A DNA stretch of 64,000 bases from Pseudomonadota bacterium (GTDB lineage Bacteria; Pseudomonadota; Gammaproteobacteria; Xanthomonadales; SZUA-38), in the NCBI GenBank assembly GCA_039033415.1, contig JBCCCR010000025.1:44188-108187 (forward strand), written 5' to 3'. The notes under the pieces are model-generated. The model saw nothing but the letters and a program-made list of their open reading frames with translations. It had not been told where the DNA came from and did not search any database. Position numbers and translations under genes: made by a program. Positions 45,796 to 56,463 of the stretch are shown piece by piece. How positions within the stretch are numbered: the first letter of the stretch is position 1; every line of letters starts with the position of its first letter.

Positions 45796-47036
45796 GACGT
45801 AACCCTCTCCGGTACCGGCTTGGTTTCACCCATGGTGGTCCACCAGGGCATCAGCAGGAAGAACGCGAAGTAGTAAAAGGTGAAGGTCCGCGCCAGGATA
45901 GTCTGCAGCGTGCTGCCCGTTTGAGCGCCAAGCCAGCCCAGCCACACAAACGAAACGGCGAAGATCGCGTACAGCACCTTCGTCAGCATCGGACGATAGC
46001 GGATGGAGCGGACGGGGCTGCGATCCAGCCACGGCACCGCAAATAGAATCATCACCGCCCCGCCCATGACGAGCACACCCATCAGCTTGTCGGGAATGGC
46101 CCGGAGCATCGCGTAGTAGGGCGTGAAGTACCAGACCGGTTTGATGTGCTCCGGCGTGACCAGCGGGTTGGCCGGCACAAAGTTATCGTGCTCCAGGAAC
46201 CAGCCGCCCATCTCGGGCGCAAAGAAGATGATGAAGGCGAACAGCAGCAGGAAGAAACCCACGCCCACCAGATCTTTCACGGTGTAGTACGGGTGGAAGG
46301 CGATGCCGTCGAGCGGCTTGCCGTTCTCGTCTTTGTTCTTCTTGATGTCGATCCCGTCGGGGTTGTTGGAACCCACTTCGTGCAGCGCCAGGATGTGCAG
46401 GGCGATCAGCGCGATCAGCGCCAGCGGCAGTGCCACGACGTGAAGCGCGAAGAACCGGTTTAGCGTCGCGTCAGAGACCAGGTAGTCACCTCGGATCCAC
46501 TCAGCCAGCCCCTCACCGATAAACGGTATCGCGCCAAACAGCGAGATGATCACCTGCGCACCCCAGTAGGACATCTGGCCCCAGGGCAGGACGTAACCCA
46601 TGAAGGCTTCGGCCATCAGCAACAGGAAAATCGTGACCCCGAAGACCCAGATCAACTCACGGGGCTTCTGGTAGGAGCCGTAGATTAGGCCGCGGAACAT
46701 GTGGAGATAAACCACCACAAAGAACAGCGAGGCGCCGGTGGAGTGCATGTAGCGCACCAGCCAGCCCCAGGGCACATCACGCATGATGTACTCAACCGAA
46801 GCGAAAGCTTCCGCAGCGCTGGTTTTGTAGTGCATGGTCAGCCAAATGCCGGTCATCAGCTGATTAACCAGCACCAGCAGCGCCAGAGAGCCGAAGTAGT
46901 ACCAGATGTTGAAATTTTTCGGCGCCCAGTACTGCCCCAGGTGTTTGTTCCAGGCGTCGACGACCGGCAGACGCTGGTCGACCCAGCTCAGGCCGCCGCT
47001 CAGGGCTCGAGCGACCGGTCCATTTGCTTCTTTCAT
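45792..47036 (-). CDS. petB: Cytochrome b subunit of the bc1 complex
   Basis: 414 residues with about eight transmembrane helices. Haem-binding His pairs lie in MRDVPWGWLVRYMHSTGASLFFVVVYLHMFRG and in the helix FFALHVVALPLALIALIALHILALHEVG. The quinol-oxidation motif is present as PEHIKPVWYFTPYYAML (PVWY in place of PEWY). It is a full fused bacterial cytochrome b, translationally coupled to petA (TAATG) and petC. Confidence 0.96.
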   Translation of the reverse strand: MKEANGPVARALSGGLSWVDQRLPVVDAWNKHLGQYWAPKNFNIWYYFGSLALLVLVNQLMTGIWLTMHYKTSAAEAFASVEYIMRDVPWGWLVRYMHSTGASLFFVVVYLHMFRGLIYGSYQKPRELIWVFGVTIFLLLMAEAFMGYVLPWGQMSYWGAQVIISLFGAIPFIGEGLAEWIRGDYLVSDATLNRFFALHVVALPLALIALIALHILALHEVGSNNPDGIDIKKNKDENGKPLDGIAFHPYYTVKDLVGVGFFLLLFAFIIFFAPEMGGWFLEHDNFVPANPLVTPEHIKPVWYFTPYYAMLRAIPDKLMGVLVMGGAVMILFAVPWLDRSPVRSIRYRPMLTKVLYAIFAVSFVWLGWLGAQTGSTLQTILARTFTFYYFAFFLLMPWWTTMGETKPVPERVTS

Positions 47037-47635
47037 TACGCGGCTCCTTCAGGGTTCACGCCGATCAGCAGGCGTGATGAATCAAGATAGGTATGAGGCG
47101 GTACCTTGAGATTCGCCGGCGCCGGAACGCCAGAGAAAACCCGACCCGCCAGATCAAAGCGGCTGTTGTGGCACGGGCAGAAAAAGCCGCCCTTCCAATC
47201 TGAATCGAAAGGCTGCGCGGTCATCTCGGGGATGAACTTCGGTGAGCAGCCAAGGTGGGTGCAGATCCCCACCAGCACGAGCATCTCCGGCTTGACGGAG
47301 CGGTACTCGTTGTTGGCGTACTCAGGCTGCTGGTCTTCGTTTTCTGAATCCGGATCCTGGAGCCGTTCGCGGACCTGCGGCAGTCCGTCCAGCATGGTCT
47401 TGGTGCGGTTCACAATCCACACCGGCTGCCCGCGCCATTCAACCTGCAGCATCTGGCCCGGCTCAAGCTTGTCGACGACAACCTCAACCGGCGCGCCCGC
47501 AGCTTTTGCCTTCGCGCTGGGCTCCCACATTTTGATGAACGGAACAGCAGCGCCCGCGGCCCCAATGCCGCCGACCACCACCATGGTGCCCGTCAGGAAC
47601 TTACGTCGGTCCTGACTCACGTCTTCGTTAGACAT
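47036..47635 (-). CDS. petA: Rieske iron-sulfur subunit of the bc1 complex
   Basis: 199 residues. A twin-arginine-like start (DRRKFLTGTMVVVGG) forms the N-terminal membrane helix. The 2Fe-2S site is complete: CTHLGC (Cys125, His127, Cys130) and CPCH (Cys153, Cys155, His156). It accepts electrons from quinol at the Qo site. It is the first gene of the petABC(-sspAB) unit. Confidence 0.95.
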   Translation of the reverse strand: MSNEDVSQDRRKFLTGTMVVVGGIGAAGAAVPFIKMWEPSAKAKAAGAPVEVVVDKLEPGQMLQVEWRGQPVWIVNRTKTMLDGLPQVRERLQDPDSENEDQQPEYANNEYRSVKPEMLVLVGICTHLGCSPKFIPEMTAQPFDSDWKGGFFCPCHNSRFDLAGRVFSGVPAPANLKVPPHTYLDSSRLLIGVNPEGAA

Positions 47636-47690
47636 GTTTTCTCCAGAAAATCGGGTAAAAAAAAGGGAAGCGCCAGCATCCCAACCGCCA

Positions 47691-47720
47691 ATTGTAGCGA
47701 CTCAAGACAGCTCAAGTCCA
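47691..47720 (-). promoter_or_regulatory. Candidate sigma70 promoter of petA
   Basis: On the minus strand TGGACT (47715-47720), an 18-bp spacer and TACAAT (47691-47696) fit a sigma70 promoter. Transcription would start near 47684, about 50 bases before the petA ATG. Confidence 0.4.
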
Positions 47721-47765
47721 CGCTATTAAAACGATTTAAGAGTCAATTTCGCGTAAAATCCCCCT

Positions 47766-48938
47766 ATGGGTACTGCGGCAAAACTCTCACTTTTCTTCGG
47801 AAAAGCCGTCATTGTGGGTCTCGCGTTCGCCGCGGTGGCCATCCTGACCCGGCAATACGTGCTGGAGCCCCCTTTGGATGACTCCTCCACGGCAGCGGCA
47901 AACCCGCCGACAATCCGCTCTTTTTCCGAAGCGGTGACCATCGCCGCACCGGCTGTGGTCAACGTCTACGTCGACCGTATACAGCTCAGAGCCCGCCAGT
48001 CTTTGGTACCCCGCGATCCCCAATTTCGGCGCTTTGCGGGCGGAACTTTACTTTCCACCCAGCTCATTAATCGTCAGGTGCTCGGCTCCGGCGTCATCCT
48101 GCGCGAGGACGGCATCATCGTGACCAACTTTCACGTGGTGTTTGAGGCCGACAATATCAACGTGGCGCTGTGGGACGGGCGCGTGACGCAGGCTCGGGTC
48201 ATCGGCGTGGATGAAGAAACCGATCTGGCGCTGCTCAAGGTGGATTACGACAACCTCCCGACCCTCCAAGCGCCCGATCAGCCCCTGCTGGTGGGCGACG
48301 TGGTGCTCGCGATCGGCAATCCGCTGGGCCTGGGCAAAACCGTCACCATGGGGATTGTCAGCGCCACCGGCCGGTCGGATCTGAAGGTGAGCCTCTATGA
48401 GACGCTGATCCAGACCGACGCGGCGATCAACGAAGGCAACTCGGGCGGCGCGTTGATCAATCCTGATGGAGACATCGTCGGCATCAACACGGCGGTCGGA
48501 ACATTACGCAATAGCAACCCCAACGAAGAACCCCAGAACGCCGAGGGAATCAGCTTTGCGATTCCGATTGAGACCGTCATGTCCGTGGCCAACACGCTGA
48601 TCGAAGACGGTGTGATCGTGCGCGGCTGGCTGGGAACGGTGCTGAGCGACAGCGGCAATCGCGCCGCGCGGCGGGCGGCAGGGCAGCCGGGCGTGACGGT
48701 TGTCGGCGTCTATCAGGGTGAACCGGCTGAGGCGGCGGGCCTGCAGGCGGGCGACTACATCACCCGCATGGACGGCCAGCCGGTGAGCGACCGCGTCACC
48801 GCCTACCGGCTGATTGCCAACACCCTACCGGGCACCCGCATGTCCATCGAATATTGGCGCGACGGCCAGCAGATTGTCAGCGAAGCCGACATCGTGCTCC
48901 GCACGCCCGCGACCAACCAGCTGCCGCCGTCGGGTTGA
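47766..48938 (+). CDS. degS: DegS/AlgW-like serine protease (trypsin fold plus one PDZ)
   Basis: 390 residues. An N-terminal membrane helix (AVIVGLAFAAVAILTRQYVL) anchors a periplasmic protease. The catalytic triad is visible: His in IIVTNFHVVFEAD, Asp in DEETDLALLKVDY, Ser in AINEGNSGGALINPDG. A single PDZ domain follows (about 275-375, GVTVVGVYQGEPAEAAGLQAGDYI). One PDZ and a membrane anchor point to DegS/AlgW, which start sigmaE activation by cleaving RseA, rather than DegP/DegQ. It is divergent from petA. A -10-like TAAAAT ends only seven bases before the ATG. Confidence 0.87.
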   Translation: MGTAAKLSLFFGKAVIVGLAFAAVAILTRQYVLEPPLDDSSTAAANPPTIRSFSEAVTIAAPAVVNVYVDRIQLRARQSLVPRDPQFRRFAGGTLLSTQLINRQVLGSGVILREDGIIVTNFHVVFEADNINVALWDGRVTQARVIGVDEETDLALLKVDYDNLPTLQAPDQPLLVGDVVLAIGNPLGLGKTVTMGIVSATGRSDLKVSLYETLIQTDAAINEGNSGGALINPDGDIVGINTAVGTLRNSNPNEEPQNAEGISFAIPIETVMSVANTLIEDGVIVRGWLGTVLSDSGNRAARRAAGQPGVTVVGVYQGEPAEAAGLQAGDYITRMDGQPVSDRVTAYRLIANTLPGTRMSIEYWRDGQQIVSEADIVLRTPATNQLPPSG

Positions 48939-48948
48939 CCCGATTGGC

Positions 48949-49518
48949 TTAGGTCTTCGGCAGCGTGACGCCGCGCTGGCCCTGATACTTGCCGCCCCGA
49001 TCCTTGTACGAGGTTTCACACGGCTCGTCGGACTCAAAAAACAGCATCTGCGCCACGCCTTCGTTGGCGTAGATCTTGGCGGGCAGCGGCGTGGTGTTGG
49101 AAAACTCCAGCGTCACGTGTCCTTCCCACTCAGGCTCGAGCGGCGTCACGTTCACAATAATGCCGCAGCGGGCGTAGGTAGATTTGCCGAGACACACGGT
49201 CAACACGCTGCGCGGGATCCGGAAATACTCAACGGTGCGGGCCAGCGCAAACGAGTTGGGCGGGATGATGCAGCAGTCGCCGGTGAAGTCGACGAAGCTG
49301 GCCTGATCAAACGCCTTCGGATCCACTACCGCCGCATTGATGTTGGTGAAGATTTTGAACTCGGGCGCGCAGCGGACGTCGTAGCCGTAGCTTGAGGTGC
49401 CGTAAGAGACGATCCGGTTGCCGTCTTCTCCCTGGCGGATCTGGCCGGGCTCAAAGGGCTCGATCATCCCCTGCTCTTCCGCCATGCGGCGAATCCAGTG
49501 GTCAGCCTTGATGCTCAT
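48949..49518 (-). CDS. dcd: dCTP deaminase
   Basis: 189 residues. It deaminates dCTP to dUTP for thymidylate synthesis. Conserved blocks are [84 protein letters not shown] and [13 protein letters not shown], with the catalytic Glu in the EWEGHVTLE block. Its ATG shares a base with the stop of the mrp gene upstream, so the two are coupled. Confidence 0.95.
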   Translation of the reverse strand: MSIKADHWIRRMAEEQGMIEPFEPGQIRQGEDGNRIVSYGTSSYGYDVRCAPEFKIFTNINAAVVDPKAFDQASFVDFTGDCCIIPPNSFALARTVEYFRIPRSVLTVCLGKSTYARCGIIVNVTPLEPEWEGHVTLEFSNTTPLPAKIYANEGVAQMLFFESDEPCETSYKDRGGKYQGQRGVTLPKT

Positions 49519-50612
49519 CAGGTGTCCTTAATCACGATGTTGGGGAACTGCACCTTCTTGTTCCGCGCCTGCACGGAGAGCTGCGCGGCGGTTTGCCGGG
49601 CGATTTCCCGGTAGGACTGGGCCAGCGCCCCGTCGGGTTCTGCGACCACCGTCGGGTTGCCGGAATCCGTCTGCTGCCGGATGCGAATGTCGAGCGGCAG
49701 CTGGCCCAGCAGCTTGACGTTGTACTGCTCAGCCATCGAGGCTCCCCCGCCCTCGCCAAAGATGGGCTCTTCGTGGCCGCAGTTGGAGCACACGTGGGTG
49801 CTCATGTTCTCGACAATCCCCAGCACGGGCACCGAGACCTTCTCAAACATGCGCAGGCCTTTCTTGGCGTCGAGCAGCGCAATGTCTTGAGGGGTGGTCA
49901 CAATCACCGCGCCTGAAACCGGCACCCGCTGCGCCAGCGTGAGCTGGATGTCGCCGGTCCCCGGCGGCATGTCGATGATCAGGTAATCCAGGCCTTTCCA
50001 GCGAGTGTCGGAAATGAGCTGCTGCAGGGCCTGGGTCACCATCGGCCCGCGCCACACCATCGGCGTGTCCTCATCGATCAGGTAGCCGATCGACATGGTC
50101 TGCAGGCCGTGGCTCATCTTGGGTTCGATCGTGTGGCCGTCGTCGCTCTCGGGCTTGCCCGAAGCGCCTACCATGCGCGGCTGGCTCGGCCCGTAGATGT
50201 CAGCGTCCAGCAATCCGACGGTGGCGCCTTCCGCGGCCAGCGCCAGCGCCAGGTTCACCGACGTCGTGGATTTGCCGACGCCGCCTTTGCCGGACGCCAC
50301 GGCGATCACGTTTTTGACCTCGGGCAGCGGGGTCAGCTCACCCTGCACCTTGTGGGCAACAACGCGGCTGGTGACCTCAACCGCCACCGCCGAGAACGAC
50401 CCGCTCGCCTTGAGGTGGTTCTCGATGTCGGTGCCGAGCTGCTCCTGAATGCCCTTCGCCGGGTAGCCCAGCTCGATCTGTACAGCCAGCTTATCGCCGT
50501 CCAAAGCCAGCCCCGACAAGGCACCGGCGTCTGTCAGACTTTCACCGGTCAACGGGTCAACAAAACCCGCCAGCAGCGCTTCTACGGTAGATCGATCCGC
50601 CACAACAGCCAT
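49518..50612 (-). CDS. mrp: Mrp/ApbC-type iron-sulfur carrier ATPase
   Basis: 364 residues. An N-terminal MIP18-like domain (about 1-85) precedes a P-loop ATPase. The deviant Walker A is [20 protein letters not shown], then [14 protein letters not shown], then [12 protein letters not shown] CxxC pair ([17 protein letters not shown]) binds the cluster at the dimer interface. It is thought to assemble or carry Fe-S clusters. It is divergent from metG, the common gammaproteobacterial arrangement. Confidence 0.93.
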   Translation of the reverse strand: MAVVADRSTVEALLAGFVDPLTGESLTDAGALSGLALDGDKLAVQIELGYPAKGIQEQLGTDIENHLKASGSFSAVAVEVTSRVVAHKVQGELTPLPEVKNVIAVASGKGGVGKSTTSVNLALALAAEGATVGLLDADIYGPSQPRMVGASGKPESDDGHTIEPKMSHGLQTMSIGYLIDEDTPMVWRGPMVTQALQQLISDTRWKGLDYLIIDMPPGTGDIQLTLAQRVPVSGAVIVTTPQDIALLDAKKGLRMFEKVSVPVLGIVENMSTHVCSNCGHEEPIFGEGGGASMAEQYNVKLLGQLPLDIRIRQQTDSGNPTVVAEPDGALAQSYREIARQTAAQLSVQARNKKVQFPNIVIKDT

Positions 50613-50658
50613 CCTGCGTAAAAAGGCGCGCGATTATAGCAAGGGGGTGAAGCAAACT

Positions 50659-50687
50659 GTGTCATAGCGGTCGATTTCCCGGATAAT
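50659..50687 (+). promoter_or_regulatory. Candidate sigma70 promoter of metG
   Basis: GTGTCA (50659-50664), a 17-bp spacer and GATAAT (50682-50687) resemble a sigma70 promoter. Transcription would start about 25 bases before the metG ATG at 50718. Confidence 0.45.
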
Positions 50688-50717
50688 GCGCCTTTTGAAT
50701 CCTGACCCGCTCGACCG

Positions 50718-52778
50718 ATGACCGAAAAGCGCAAAATCCTTGTCACCTGTGCCCTGCCCTACGCCAACGGCGCGATCCATCTTGGGCACATGGTGGAACA
50801 CGTGCAGGGCGACATCTGGGTGCGGGCCATGCGGATGCAGGGTCATGAGTGCTGGTTCGTTTGCGCCGACGACGCCCACGGCACGCCCATCATGGTCAAC
50901 GCACAGCGGCTGGGCATCACGCCGGAGCAGCTGATCGCTGAGAGCCGGGAAGCCCATGAGGCCGACCTCAAAGACTTCTCGATCAGCTACGACTACTACT
51001 ACTCGACGCATTCGGACGAGAACCAGGCGCTGGTCTACGACATCTACGAGAAGCTCAAGTCGAGCAACCTGATCGACGTGCGCACGATCGAGCAGTACTT
51101 CGACCCGACGGCGGAGATGTTCCTGCCCGACCGCTTTATCAAGGGCACCTGCCCCAACTGCGGCGCGAAGGATCAGTACGGCGACGCCTGCGAGGTCTGC
51201 AGCGCCACCTACAACCCCACCGACCTGATCGAGCCCTACTCAGCCGTCACCGGTGAGAAGCCCGTCCTTCGCGAGTCGGAGCATTACTTCGTCCGCCTGG
51301 GCGAGCGCCAGGCGTTCCTGGAGGAGTGGGTGAACGGCGGCCAGCTGCAGGCTGAGGTATCCAACAAGCTCGCTGAGTGGTTCGAAAAAGGACTCACCGA
51401 CTGGGACATCTCCCGCGATCAGCCCTACTTTGGCTTCAACATCCCCGGAACCGACGACAAATACTTTTATGTCTGGGTGGATGCGCCGGTCGGCTACATG
51501 GCCAGCTTCCAGCGTCTCTGCGAGGAACGCGGCCTGGACTTCGACGAGTACTGGCGCCCGGGTGGGAATACCGAGCTTTATCACTTCAACGGCAAAGACA
51601 TCGTGTATTTCCACACGCTGTTCTGGCCGACCATGCTGGAAGCCGCCGGCTACCGGCTGCCGAGCGCGGTGTATGTGCATGGCTTCCTGACGGTGAACGG
51701 TCAGAAGATGTCCAAGACCCGCGGCACCTTCATCATGGCCCGCACCTATCTTGAACACCTCGCGCCCGACTATCTGCGCTATTACTACGCCTCAAAGCTG
51801 GGGCCGGGCCTGGCTGACCTGGACCTGAATCTGGAGGACTTTGTTGCGCGGGTGAACTCCGACCTGGTCGGCAAGGTGGTCAACATCGCCAGCCGCTGCG
51901 CGGGATTTATCAGCAAGCGGTTCGAGGGTCGGCTGGCGGACAAGCTCCCCGAGCCCGCGCTGCTGGAAAAACTGCAGGCCGCCGGGCCGGATATCATCAG
52001 CCACTTCGAGGCGCGCGACTACAACCGCGCCGTCCGGGCCATCATGGCGCTGGCAGACGAAGCCAACCGCTACATCGACGAGCACAAGCCGTGGCAGATG
52101 ATTAAAGAGCCGGGGCGCGAAGCTGAGGTGCAGGCGGTCTGTACCCAGGGCATCAACCTGTTCCGGCTGCTGATGATCTACCTCAAGCCCATCATCCCGG
52201 ATACGGCGGTCAAGGCCGAAGCCTTTTTGCAGGTTGAGCCGCTGACCTTTGCGGACATCAGCGAGCCGCTGCTGGCGCGCGAGATCGCCCCGTTTGTGCC
52301 GCTGATCACCCGGGTGGACGAGCGCCAGGTGGCCGCCATTGTGGAGGCCTCGCGCGAGGACCTGCAGGCCACCGATCAGCCCGAGGCTGAGAACAAGAAA
52401 ACGGCCAAAAAGGAAAAAGACACGAAGGCGGCGCCGGAGGAAAGGGCCACCATCACCATTGACGATTTCAGCAAGATCGACCTGCGCGTGGCGCGGATCA
52501 TCAAGGCGGAGCACGTCGAGGGTGCCGACAAGCTGCTGCGCCTGGAGCTGGACCTGGGTGACTACGGTCCGCAGCGCCAGGTGTTTGCGGGCATCAAGTC
52601 GGCCTATCAGCCCGAGACGCTGACCGACCGGCTGGTGGTTGTGGTGGCCAACCTCGCCCCGCGCAAGATGCGGTTCGGTCTGTCGGAGGGCATGGTGCTG
52701 GCCGCTGGCCCGGGCGGTGACGAGCTCTTTCTGATGTCCCCGGACAGCGGCGCCAAGCCGGGCATGCCGGTGAAATAG
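50718..52778 (+). CDS. metG: Methionyl-tRNA synthetase, with C-terminal tRNA-binding domain
   Basis: 686 residues, full-length E. coli-type. The class I HIGH motif is HLGH in [17 protein letters not shown] zinc knuckle [17 protein letters not shown] is in the connective peptide, and KMSKTRGTF is the KMSKS loop. A Lys-rich linker (about residues 555-580) leads to an OB-fold tRNA-binding domain ([28 protein letters not shown]) that dimerises and aids tRNA binding. It charges tRNA-Met and tRNA-fMet. Confidence 0.97.
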   Translation: MTEKRKILVTCALPYANGAIHLGHMVEHVQGDIWVRAMRMQGHECWFVCADDAHGTPIMVNAQRLGITPEQLIAESREAHEADLKDFSISYDYYYSTHSDENQALVYDIYEKLKSSNLIDVRTIEQYFDPTAEMFLPDRFIKGTCPNCGAKDQYGDACEVCSATYNPTDLIEPYSAVTGEKPVLRESEHYFVRLGERQAFLEEWVNGGQLQAEVSNKLAEWFEKGLTDWDISRDQPYFGFNIPGTDDKYFYVWVDAPVGYMASFQRLCEERGLDFDEYWRPGGNTELYHFNGKDIVYFHTLFWPTMLEAAGYRLPSAVYVHGFLTVNGQKMSKTRGTFIMARTYLEHLAPDYLRYYYASKLGPGLADLDLNLEDFVARVNSDLVGKVVNIASRCAGFISKRFEGRLADKLPEPALLEKLQAAGPDIISHFEARDYNRAVRAIMALADEANRYIDEHKPWQMIKEPGREAEVQAVCTQGINLFRLLMIYLKPIIPDTAVKAEAFLQVEPLTFADISEPLLAREIAPFVPLITRVDERQVAAIVEASREDLQATDQPEAENKKTAKKEKDTKAAPEERATITIDDFSKIDLRVARIIKAEHVEGADKLLRLELDLGDYGPQRQVFAGIKSAYQPETLTDRLVVVVANLAPRKMRFGLSEGMVLAAGPGGDELFLMSPDSGAKPGMPVK

Positions 52779-52780
52779 CC

Positions 52781-52803
52781 GGCTGAGCCCTTCGGCTTCA
52801 GCC
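52781..52803 (+). other. GC hairpin between metG and the NYN gene
   Basis: GGCTGA-GCC-CTTC-GGC-T-TCAGCC can fold into a stem with one bulged base right after the metG stop. No U-run follows, so it is at best a partial terminator or an mRNA-stabilising 3' structure. Confidence 0.35.
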
Positions 52804-52863
52804 CAAACAAGATAACCAGACGCTGTTCGCCCCACTGGCGAACGCGCAGGAGAACAACAAACC

Positions 52864-53697
52864 ATGAGTGACATGAATTCAACCGCGAACATGGCGGTGT
52901 TTTGCGACTTTGAAAACGTCGCGCTGGGCGTGCGAGACGCCAACTACAAACGCTTCGACATCCAGCAGGTGCTGGAGCGGCTGCTGCTGAAAGGCAACAT
53001 CGTCGTCAAAAAGGCGTACTGCGACTGGGATCGCTACAAGGGTTTCAAAAGCACGATGCACGAGGCGGCGTTCGAGCTGATCGAAATTCCCCACGTGCGT
53101 ATGTCCGGCAAAAACTCTGCCGACATCCGGATGGTCGTGGACGCGCTGGACCTCTGCTACACCAAAGCCCACGTCGACGTGTTTGTCGTGATCAGCGGCG
53201 ACTCCGATTTTTCGCCGCTGGTGGCCAAGCTTCGCGAGAACAACAAGCTGGTGATCGGCGTTGGCGTCAAAAACTCAACCTCTGACCTGCTCATCGCCAG
53301 CTGCGATGAGTTTATCTACTACGACGACCTGATCCGCGCCGCTGACAAGCGCAAGCCGCGGGCGAAGAAATCGGGCAGCAAGAAGAAAACCCGGAGCAGC
53401 AAGGCCGCCGCGAAAGAGACTGAGGCTGAGACCGAGGTCGATCGGACCCAGGAGGCGTTTGATCTGCTGCTGGAGACGCTCGACGACATGATGGCCGAGC
53501 GGGGCGACAAGAAGGTCTGGGGTTCGATGGTCAAGCAGGCCATCAAGCGCCGGAAGCCCGGCTTCAACGAGAGCTATCACGGCTTCAAAGGCTTCAGCCA
53601 GCTGCTGGAGGAAGCCCAGAAGAAGGGTCTGATCACCATGCAGAACGACGCCGAATCCGGCGGCCACATCATCACCGCCGTCAACGCCGACGATTAG
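52864..53697 (+). CDS. NYN-domain putative RNase with C-terminal LOTUS/OST-HTH domain
   Basis: 277 residues. The NYN (PIN-like, LabA/DUF88) domain covers about residues 9-160 and keeps the acidic residues expected for metal-dependent nuclease activity: VFCDFENVALG, SADIRMVVDALDL and VISGDSDFSPLVAKLRE. A Lys/Ser-rich linker (about 165-190) follows, then a helical domain (about 197-275) with LLLETLDDMM, WGSMVKQAIKRRKPGFNESYHGFKGFSQLLEEA, typical of OST-HTH/LOTUS domains that bind RNA. It may be an RNA-cleaving or -binding regulator. Targets are unknown. It is 85 bp after metG, separated by a GC hairpin at 52781-52803. Confidence 0.85.
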   Translation: MSDMNSTANMAVFCDFENVALGVRDANYKRFDIQQVLERLLLKGNIVVKKAYCDWDRYKGFKSTMHEAAFELIEIPHVRMSGKNSADIRMVVDALDLCYTKAHVDVFVVISGDSDFSPLVAKLRENNKLVIGVGVKNSTSDLLIASCDEFIYYDDLIRAADKRKPRAKKSGSKKKTRSSKAAAKETEAETEVDRTQEAFDLLLETLDDMMAERGDKKVWGSMVKQAIKRRKPGFNESYHGFKGFSQLLEEAQKKGLITMQNDAESGGHIITAVNADD

Positions 53698-53704
53698 GGT
53701 CGCC

Positions 53705-54631
53705 TCAGCCTAACCCCTGGCGAATCAGCGCCTCGAAGCGGGCCTGATCAAATCTCTGAAGAATCCGCGCATTGGCCGGCCGGCCGGTGCGCTGGTTCCA
53801 ATCCACCACGGTCATGCCGCGGGTCATGCCGGGCGCCAGCTCCACGGCCACGTGCCGCTCTGCTGACTCGAGCACCGATTCAGGCTCCAGCGCCAGAGCC
53901 ATGGCAAGCGCGTCAGCCGCCCGCATCTTGGGATCGTCCGGCTCACTCTCAGCCACAAAATTGCGGACCTGACCACAGATACGTCCGTAGAGCGCCGCGC
54001 TCGGCGAACCAGATTCCAGCCACCCGTCCAGCGCAGCAAAGGTGAACTGGTGATCCATCGTCGCTTCCCAGTCAGCCAGCTCAAAGAACGGCCATTCGGA
54101 AAACACGATGTGCGCCGCTTCCGGGTCGGTATAGATGTTGAACTCAGCGCTGATATTCGACACGTTGCCGCGTCCGGTCACCGCCCCGCCCATCACCACC
54201 AGGCGCCGATAGAGCTCGGGAAGCCGCGGCTCCAGCCGCAGGGCCAGGGCAACATTGGTCAGTGGGCCGATGGTGATCAGCGTCAGCTCGCCGGGGTTTT
54301 CCTGCGCCAGCCGCACCAGCGCGCTCGCTGCGTGTTCACGTTCCGGGACGGCTTCGGGCTGTCCTTCAAGCACATCCCCAAATCCATCCTCGCCGTGCAC
54401 AAACGCCGCGTTTTCCGGCTGCCAGCAAAGCCCGCGGCCGCAGCCGGGATAGATCGCAAAATCGGCCGCCAGCGTGTCCTTTAGGAAGCCGGCGTTTCGG
54501 AGCGTCATGTCCAGACCCACGTTGCCGCCCACCACGGTCAGCGCTTCGATCCGGCAGCCCGGGAACGCCTGCGCCATCATGATCGCCAGCGCGTCGTCCA
54601 CCCCCGGGTCGGTGTCGATAACCAGCCGCAT
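53705..54631 (-). CDS. Inosine-uridine-type nucleoside hydrolase
   Basis: 308 residues. It splits the N-glycosidic bond of ribonucleosides. The calcium/ribose-binding start LVIDTDPGVDDALAIMMA is diagnostic. VGGNVGLDMTLRNA, LTLITIGPLTNVALAL, LVVMGGAVTGRGNVS and EFNIYTDPEAAHIVF follow the family closely. Base preference cannot be told. Its ATG overlaps the stop of glnS (TGATG), so it is likely co-translated with it, an unusual pairing with nucleotide salvage. Confidence 0.9.
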   Translation of the reverse strand: MRLVIDTDPGVDDALAIMMAQAFPGCRIEALTVVGGNVGLDMTLRNAGFLKDTLAADFAIYPGCGRGLCWQPENAAFVHGEDGFGDVLEGQPEAVPEREHAASALVRLAQENPGELTLITIGPLTNVALALRLEPRLPELYRRLVVMGGAVTGRGNVSNISAEFNIYTDPEAAHIVFSEWPFFELADWEATMDHQFTFAALDGWLESGSPSAALYGRICGQVRNFVAESEPDDPKMRAADALAMALALEPESVLESAERHVAVELAPGMTRGMTVVDWNQRTGRPANARILQRFDQARFEALIRQGLG

Positions 54632-56355
54632 CAGCCCTTCTTGCCCTGCTGCTCTTCCTGCTGCTGTTGCTGCTCGATCTTGGCCCAGGAGTCGCGCAGC
54701 GTCACCGTGCGGTTAAACACCAGGGCGTCGGGGCTGCTGTCTTTTTCGTCGGCCACAAAATAGCCGTTTCGCTCGAACTGGAAGCGACTGCCGGCTTCGG
54801 TGCCGGCCATCGAACCCTCCAGCTTGCAGCCCTCCAGCACCGTCAGAGAGTCGGGGTTCAGGTAGTCCTTGAAGTCTTTACCCTCTTTGCCGTCGTCAGG
54901 TCGACGCCGGGTGAACAGCCGGTCGTAGACGCGCACCGTGGCGTCCACGGCGTGGGCGGCGGACACCCAGTGGATGGTCCCTTTGACCTTACGCCCGGAG
55001 GTGTCGCTGCCGCTGCGGGTTTCTGGATCCACCCGGCAGCGCACCTCCACCACGTTACCGTCGTCGTCTTTCACTACCGACTCAAAGTCGACGATGTACC
55101 CAAACCGCAGGCGAACCGCGCCGCCGGGCTTCAGCCGGAAATATTTGCCGGGCGGATCTTCCATGAAGTCGTCGCGCTCGATAAAGACTTCGCGCGTAAA
55201 CGGGACGGGCCTTGAGCCGAGCTCCGGCTGCTGGGGATGAAACGGGCAGTCGAGCGACTCCGTCTTGTCCTCCGGGTAATTGGTCAGCACCAACTTGAGC
55301 GGATTGAGCACCGCCATGACGCGCGGCGAGGTGGCGTTCAGCGCCTCGCGCACCGAGTTTTCCAGCACCCCCATTTCCACCTTGTTCTCGGCTTTGCTGA
55401 CGCCGATCCGCTGACAAAAATCGCGGATCGCCTCCGGCGGATAGCCCCGCCGACGCATGCCCGACAGCGTCGGCATGCGCGGATCGTCCCAGCCCTCGAC
55501 GAGGCCCAGCGACACCAGCTCCGCCAGCTTGCGCTTACTGGTCACCGTGTACAGCAGCTCGAGCCGCGAAAACTCAATCTGCTGCGGCTGGTGCGGCACC
55601 GAGGTGTGTTCGATCACCCAGTCATACAGCGGCCGGTGGTCTTCGAATTCCAGCGTGCAGAGTGAATGCGTGATGCCCTCCAGCGCGTCGGAGATGCAGT
55701 GGGTGAAGTCGTACATCGGATAGATGCACCACTGATCGCCCGTGCGGTGGTGGGTCGCGCGGCGGATCCGGTACAAGACCGGATCGCGCATATTGATGTT
55801 GGGTGACGCCATGTCGATTTTCGCCCGCAGCACGTGGGCGCCGTCCTCGAATTCACCGTCACGCATGCGTCGAAACAGGTCCGCGTTTTCCTCGACGCCT
55901 CGGTCCCGGTAGGGGCTGGCTTTGCCCGGCTCAGTCAGCGTGCCGCGATACTCGCGGATCTGATCGGCGGGCATCGAGTCCACGTAGGCCAGCCCTTTCT
56001 GGATCAGTTCCTGGCCAAAGTCATAGAGCTGTCCGAAATAGTCGGACGCGTGGCGCAGCGCCTGCCACTCAAAGCCCAGCCAGCTCACGTCGCGCTCGAT
56101 GGCGGCGGCAAACTCTTCGCTTTCCTTTTCCGGATTGGTGTCGTCGAAGCGCAGGTTGCAGCTGCCCGCGTAGTCCTGCGCCAGCCCGAAGTTCAGGCAA
56201 ATCGACTTCGCGTGGCCGATATGCAGATAGCCATTGGGTTCCGGCGGAAAGCGGGTGCCCACCCGACCCTCATGACGCCCGGCGGCCCGATCTTTCTCGA
56301 TGATCTGCCGAATAAAATGGCTGGCCAACGGCGAGGTCTTGCTCGCATTACTCAT
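54631..56355 (-). CDS. glnS: Glutaminyl-tRNA synthetase
   Basis: 574 residues from ATG 56355, preceded by AAGGA about nine bases upstream. An in-frame start at 56412 lacks this. The class I motifs are [19 protein letters not shown] (HIGH) and [12 protein letters not shown] (KMSKS equivalent). The two C-terminal beta-barrels ([46 protein letters not shown]) recognise the anticodon. A short Gln-rich tail ends the protein. It charges tRNA-Gln directly, as in gammaproteobacteria. Confidence 0.96.
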   Translation of the reverse strand: MSNASKTSPLASHFIRQIIEKDRAAGRHEGRVGTRFPPEPNGYLHIGHAKSICLNFGLAQDYAGSCNLRFDDTNPEKESEEFAAAIERDVSWLGFEWQALRHASDYFGQLYDFGQELIQKGLAYVDSMPADQIREYRGTLTEPGKASPYRDRGVEENADLFRRMRDGEFEDGAHVLRAKIDMASPNINMRDPVLYRIRRATHHRTGDQWCIYPMYDFTHCISDALEGITHSLCTLEFEDHRPLYDWVIEHTSVPHQPQQIEFSRLELLYTVTSKRKLAELVSLGLVEGWDDPRMPTLSGMRRRGYPPEAIRDFCQRIGVSKAENKVEMGVLENSVREALNATSPRVMAVLNPLKLVLTNYPEDKTESLDCPFHPQQPELGSRPVPFTREVFIERDDFMEDPPGKYFRLKPGGAVRLRFGYIVDFESVVKDDDGNVVEVRCRVDPETRSGSDTSGRKVKGTIHWVSAAHAVDATVRVYDRLFTRRRPDDGKEGKDFKDYLNPDSLTVLEGCKLEGSMAGTEAGSRFQFERNGYFVADEKDSSPDALVFNRTVTLRDSWAKIEQQQQQEEQQGKKG

Positions 56356-56463
56356 GAACGGTTTTTCCTTGTCTTTCGGAACCAGGGCCGCACGGCTGGC
56401 CAAATTCGCCAAGCGCTGGGGGCACCCGATCCCATCAAAAATTCGTGGCGTAGTTTACTGCAA

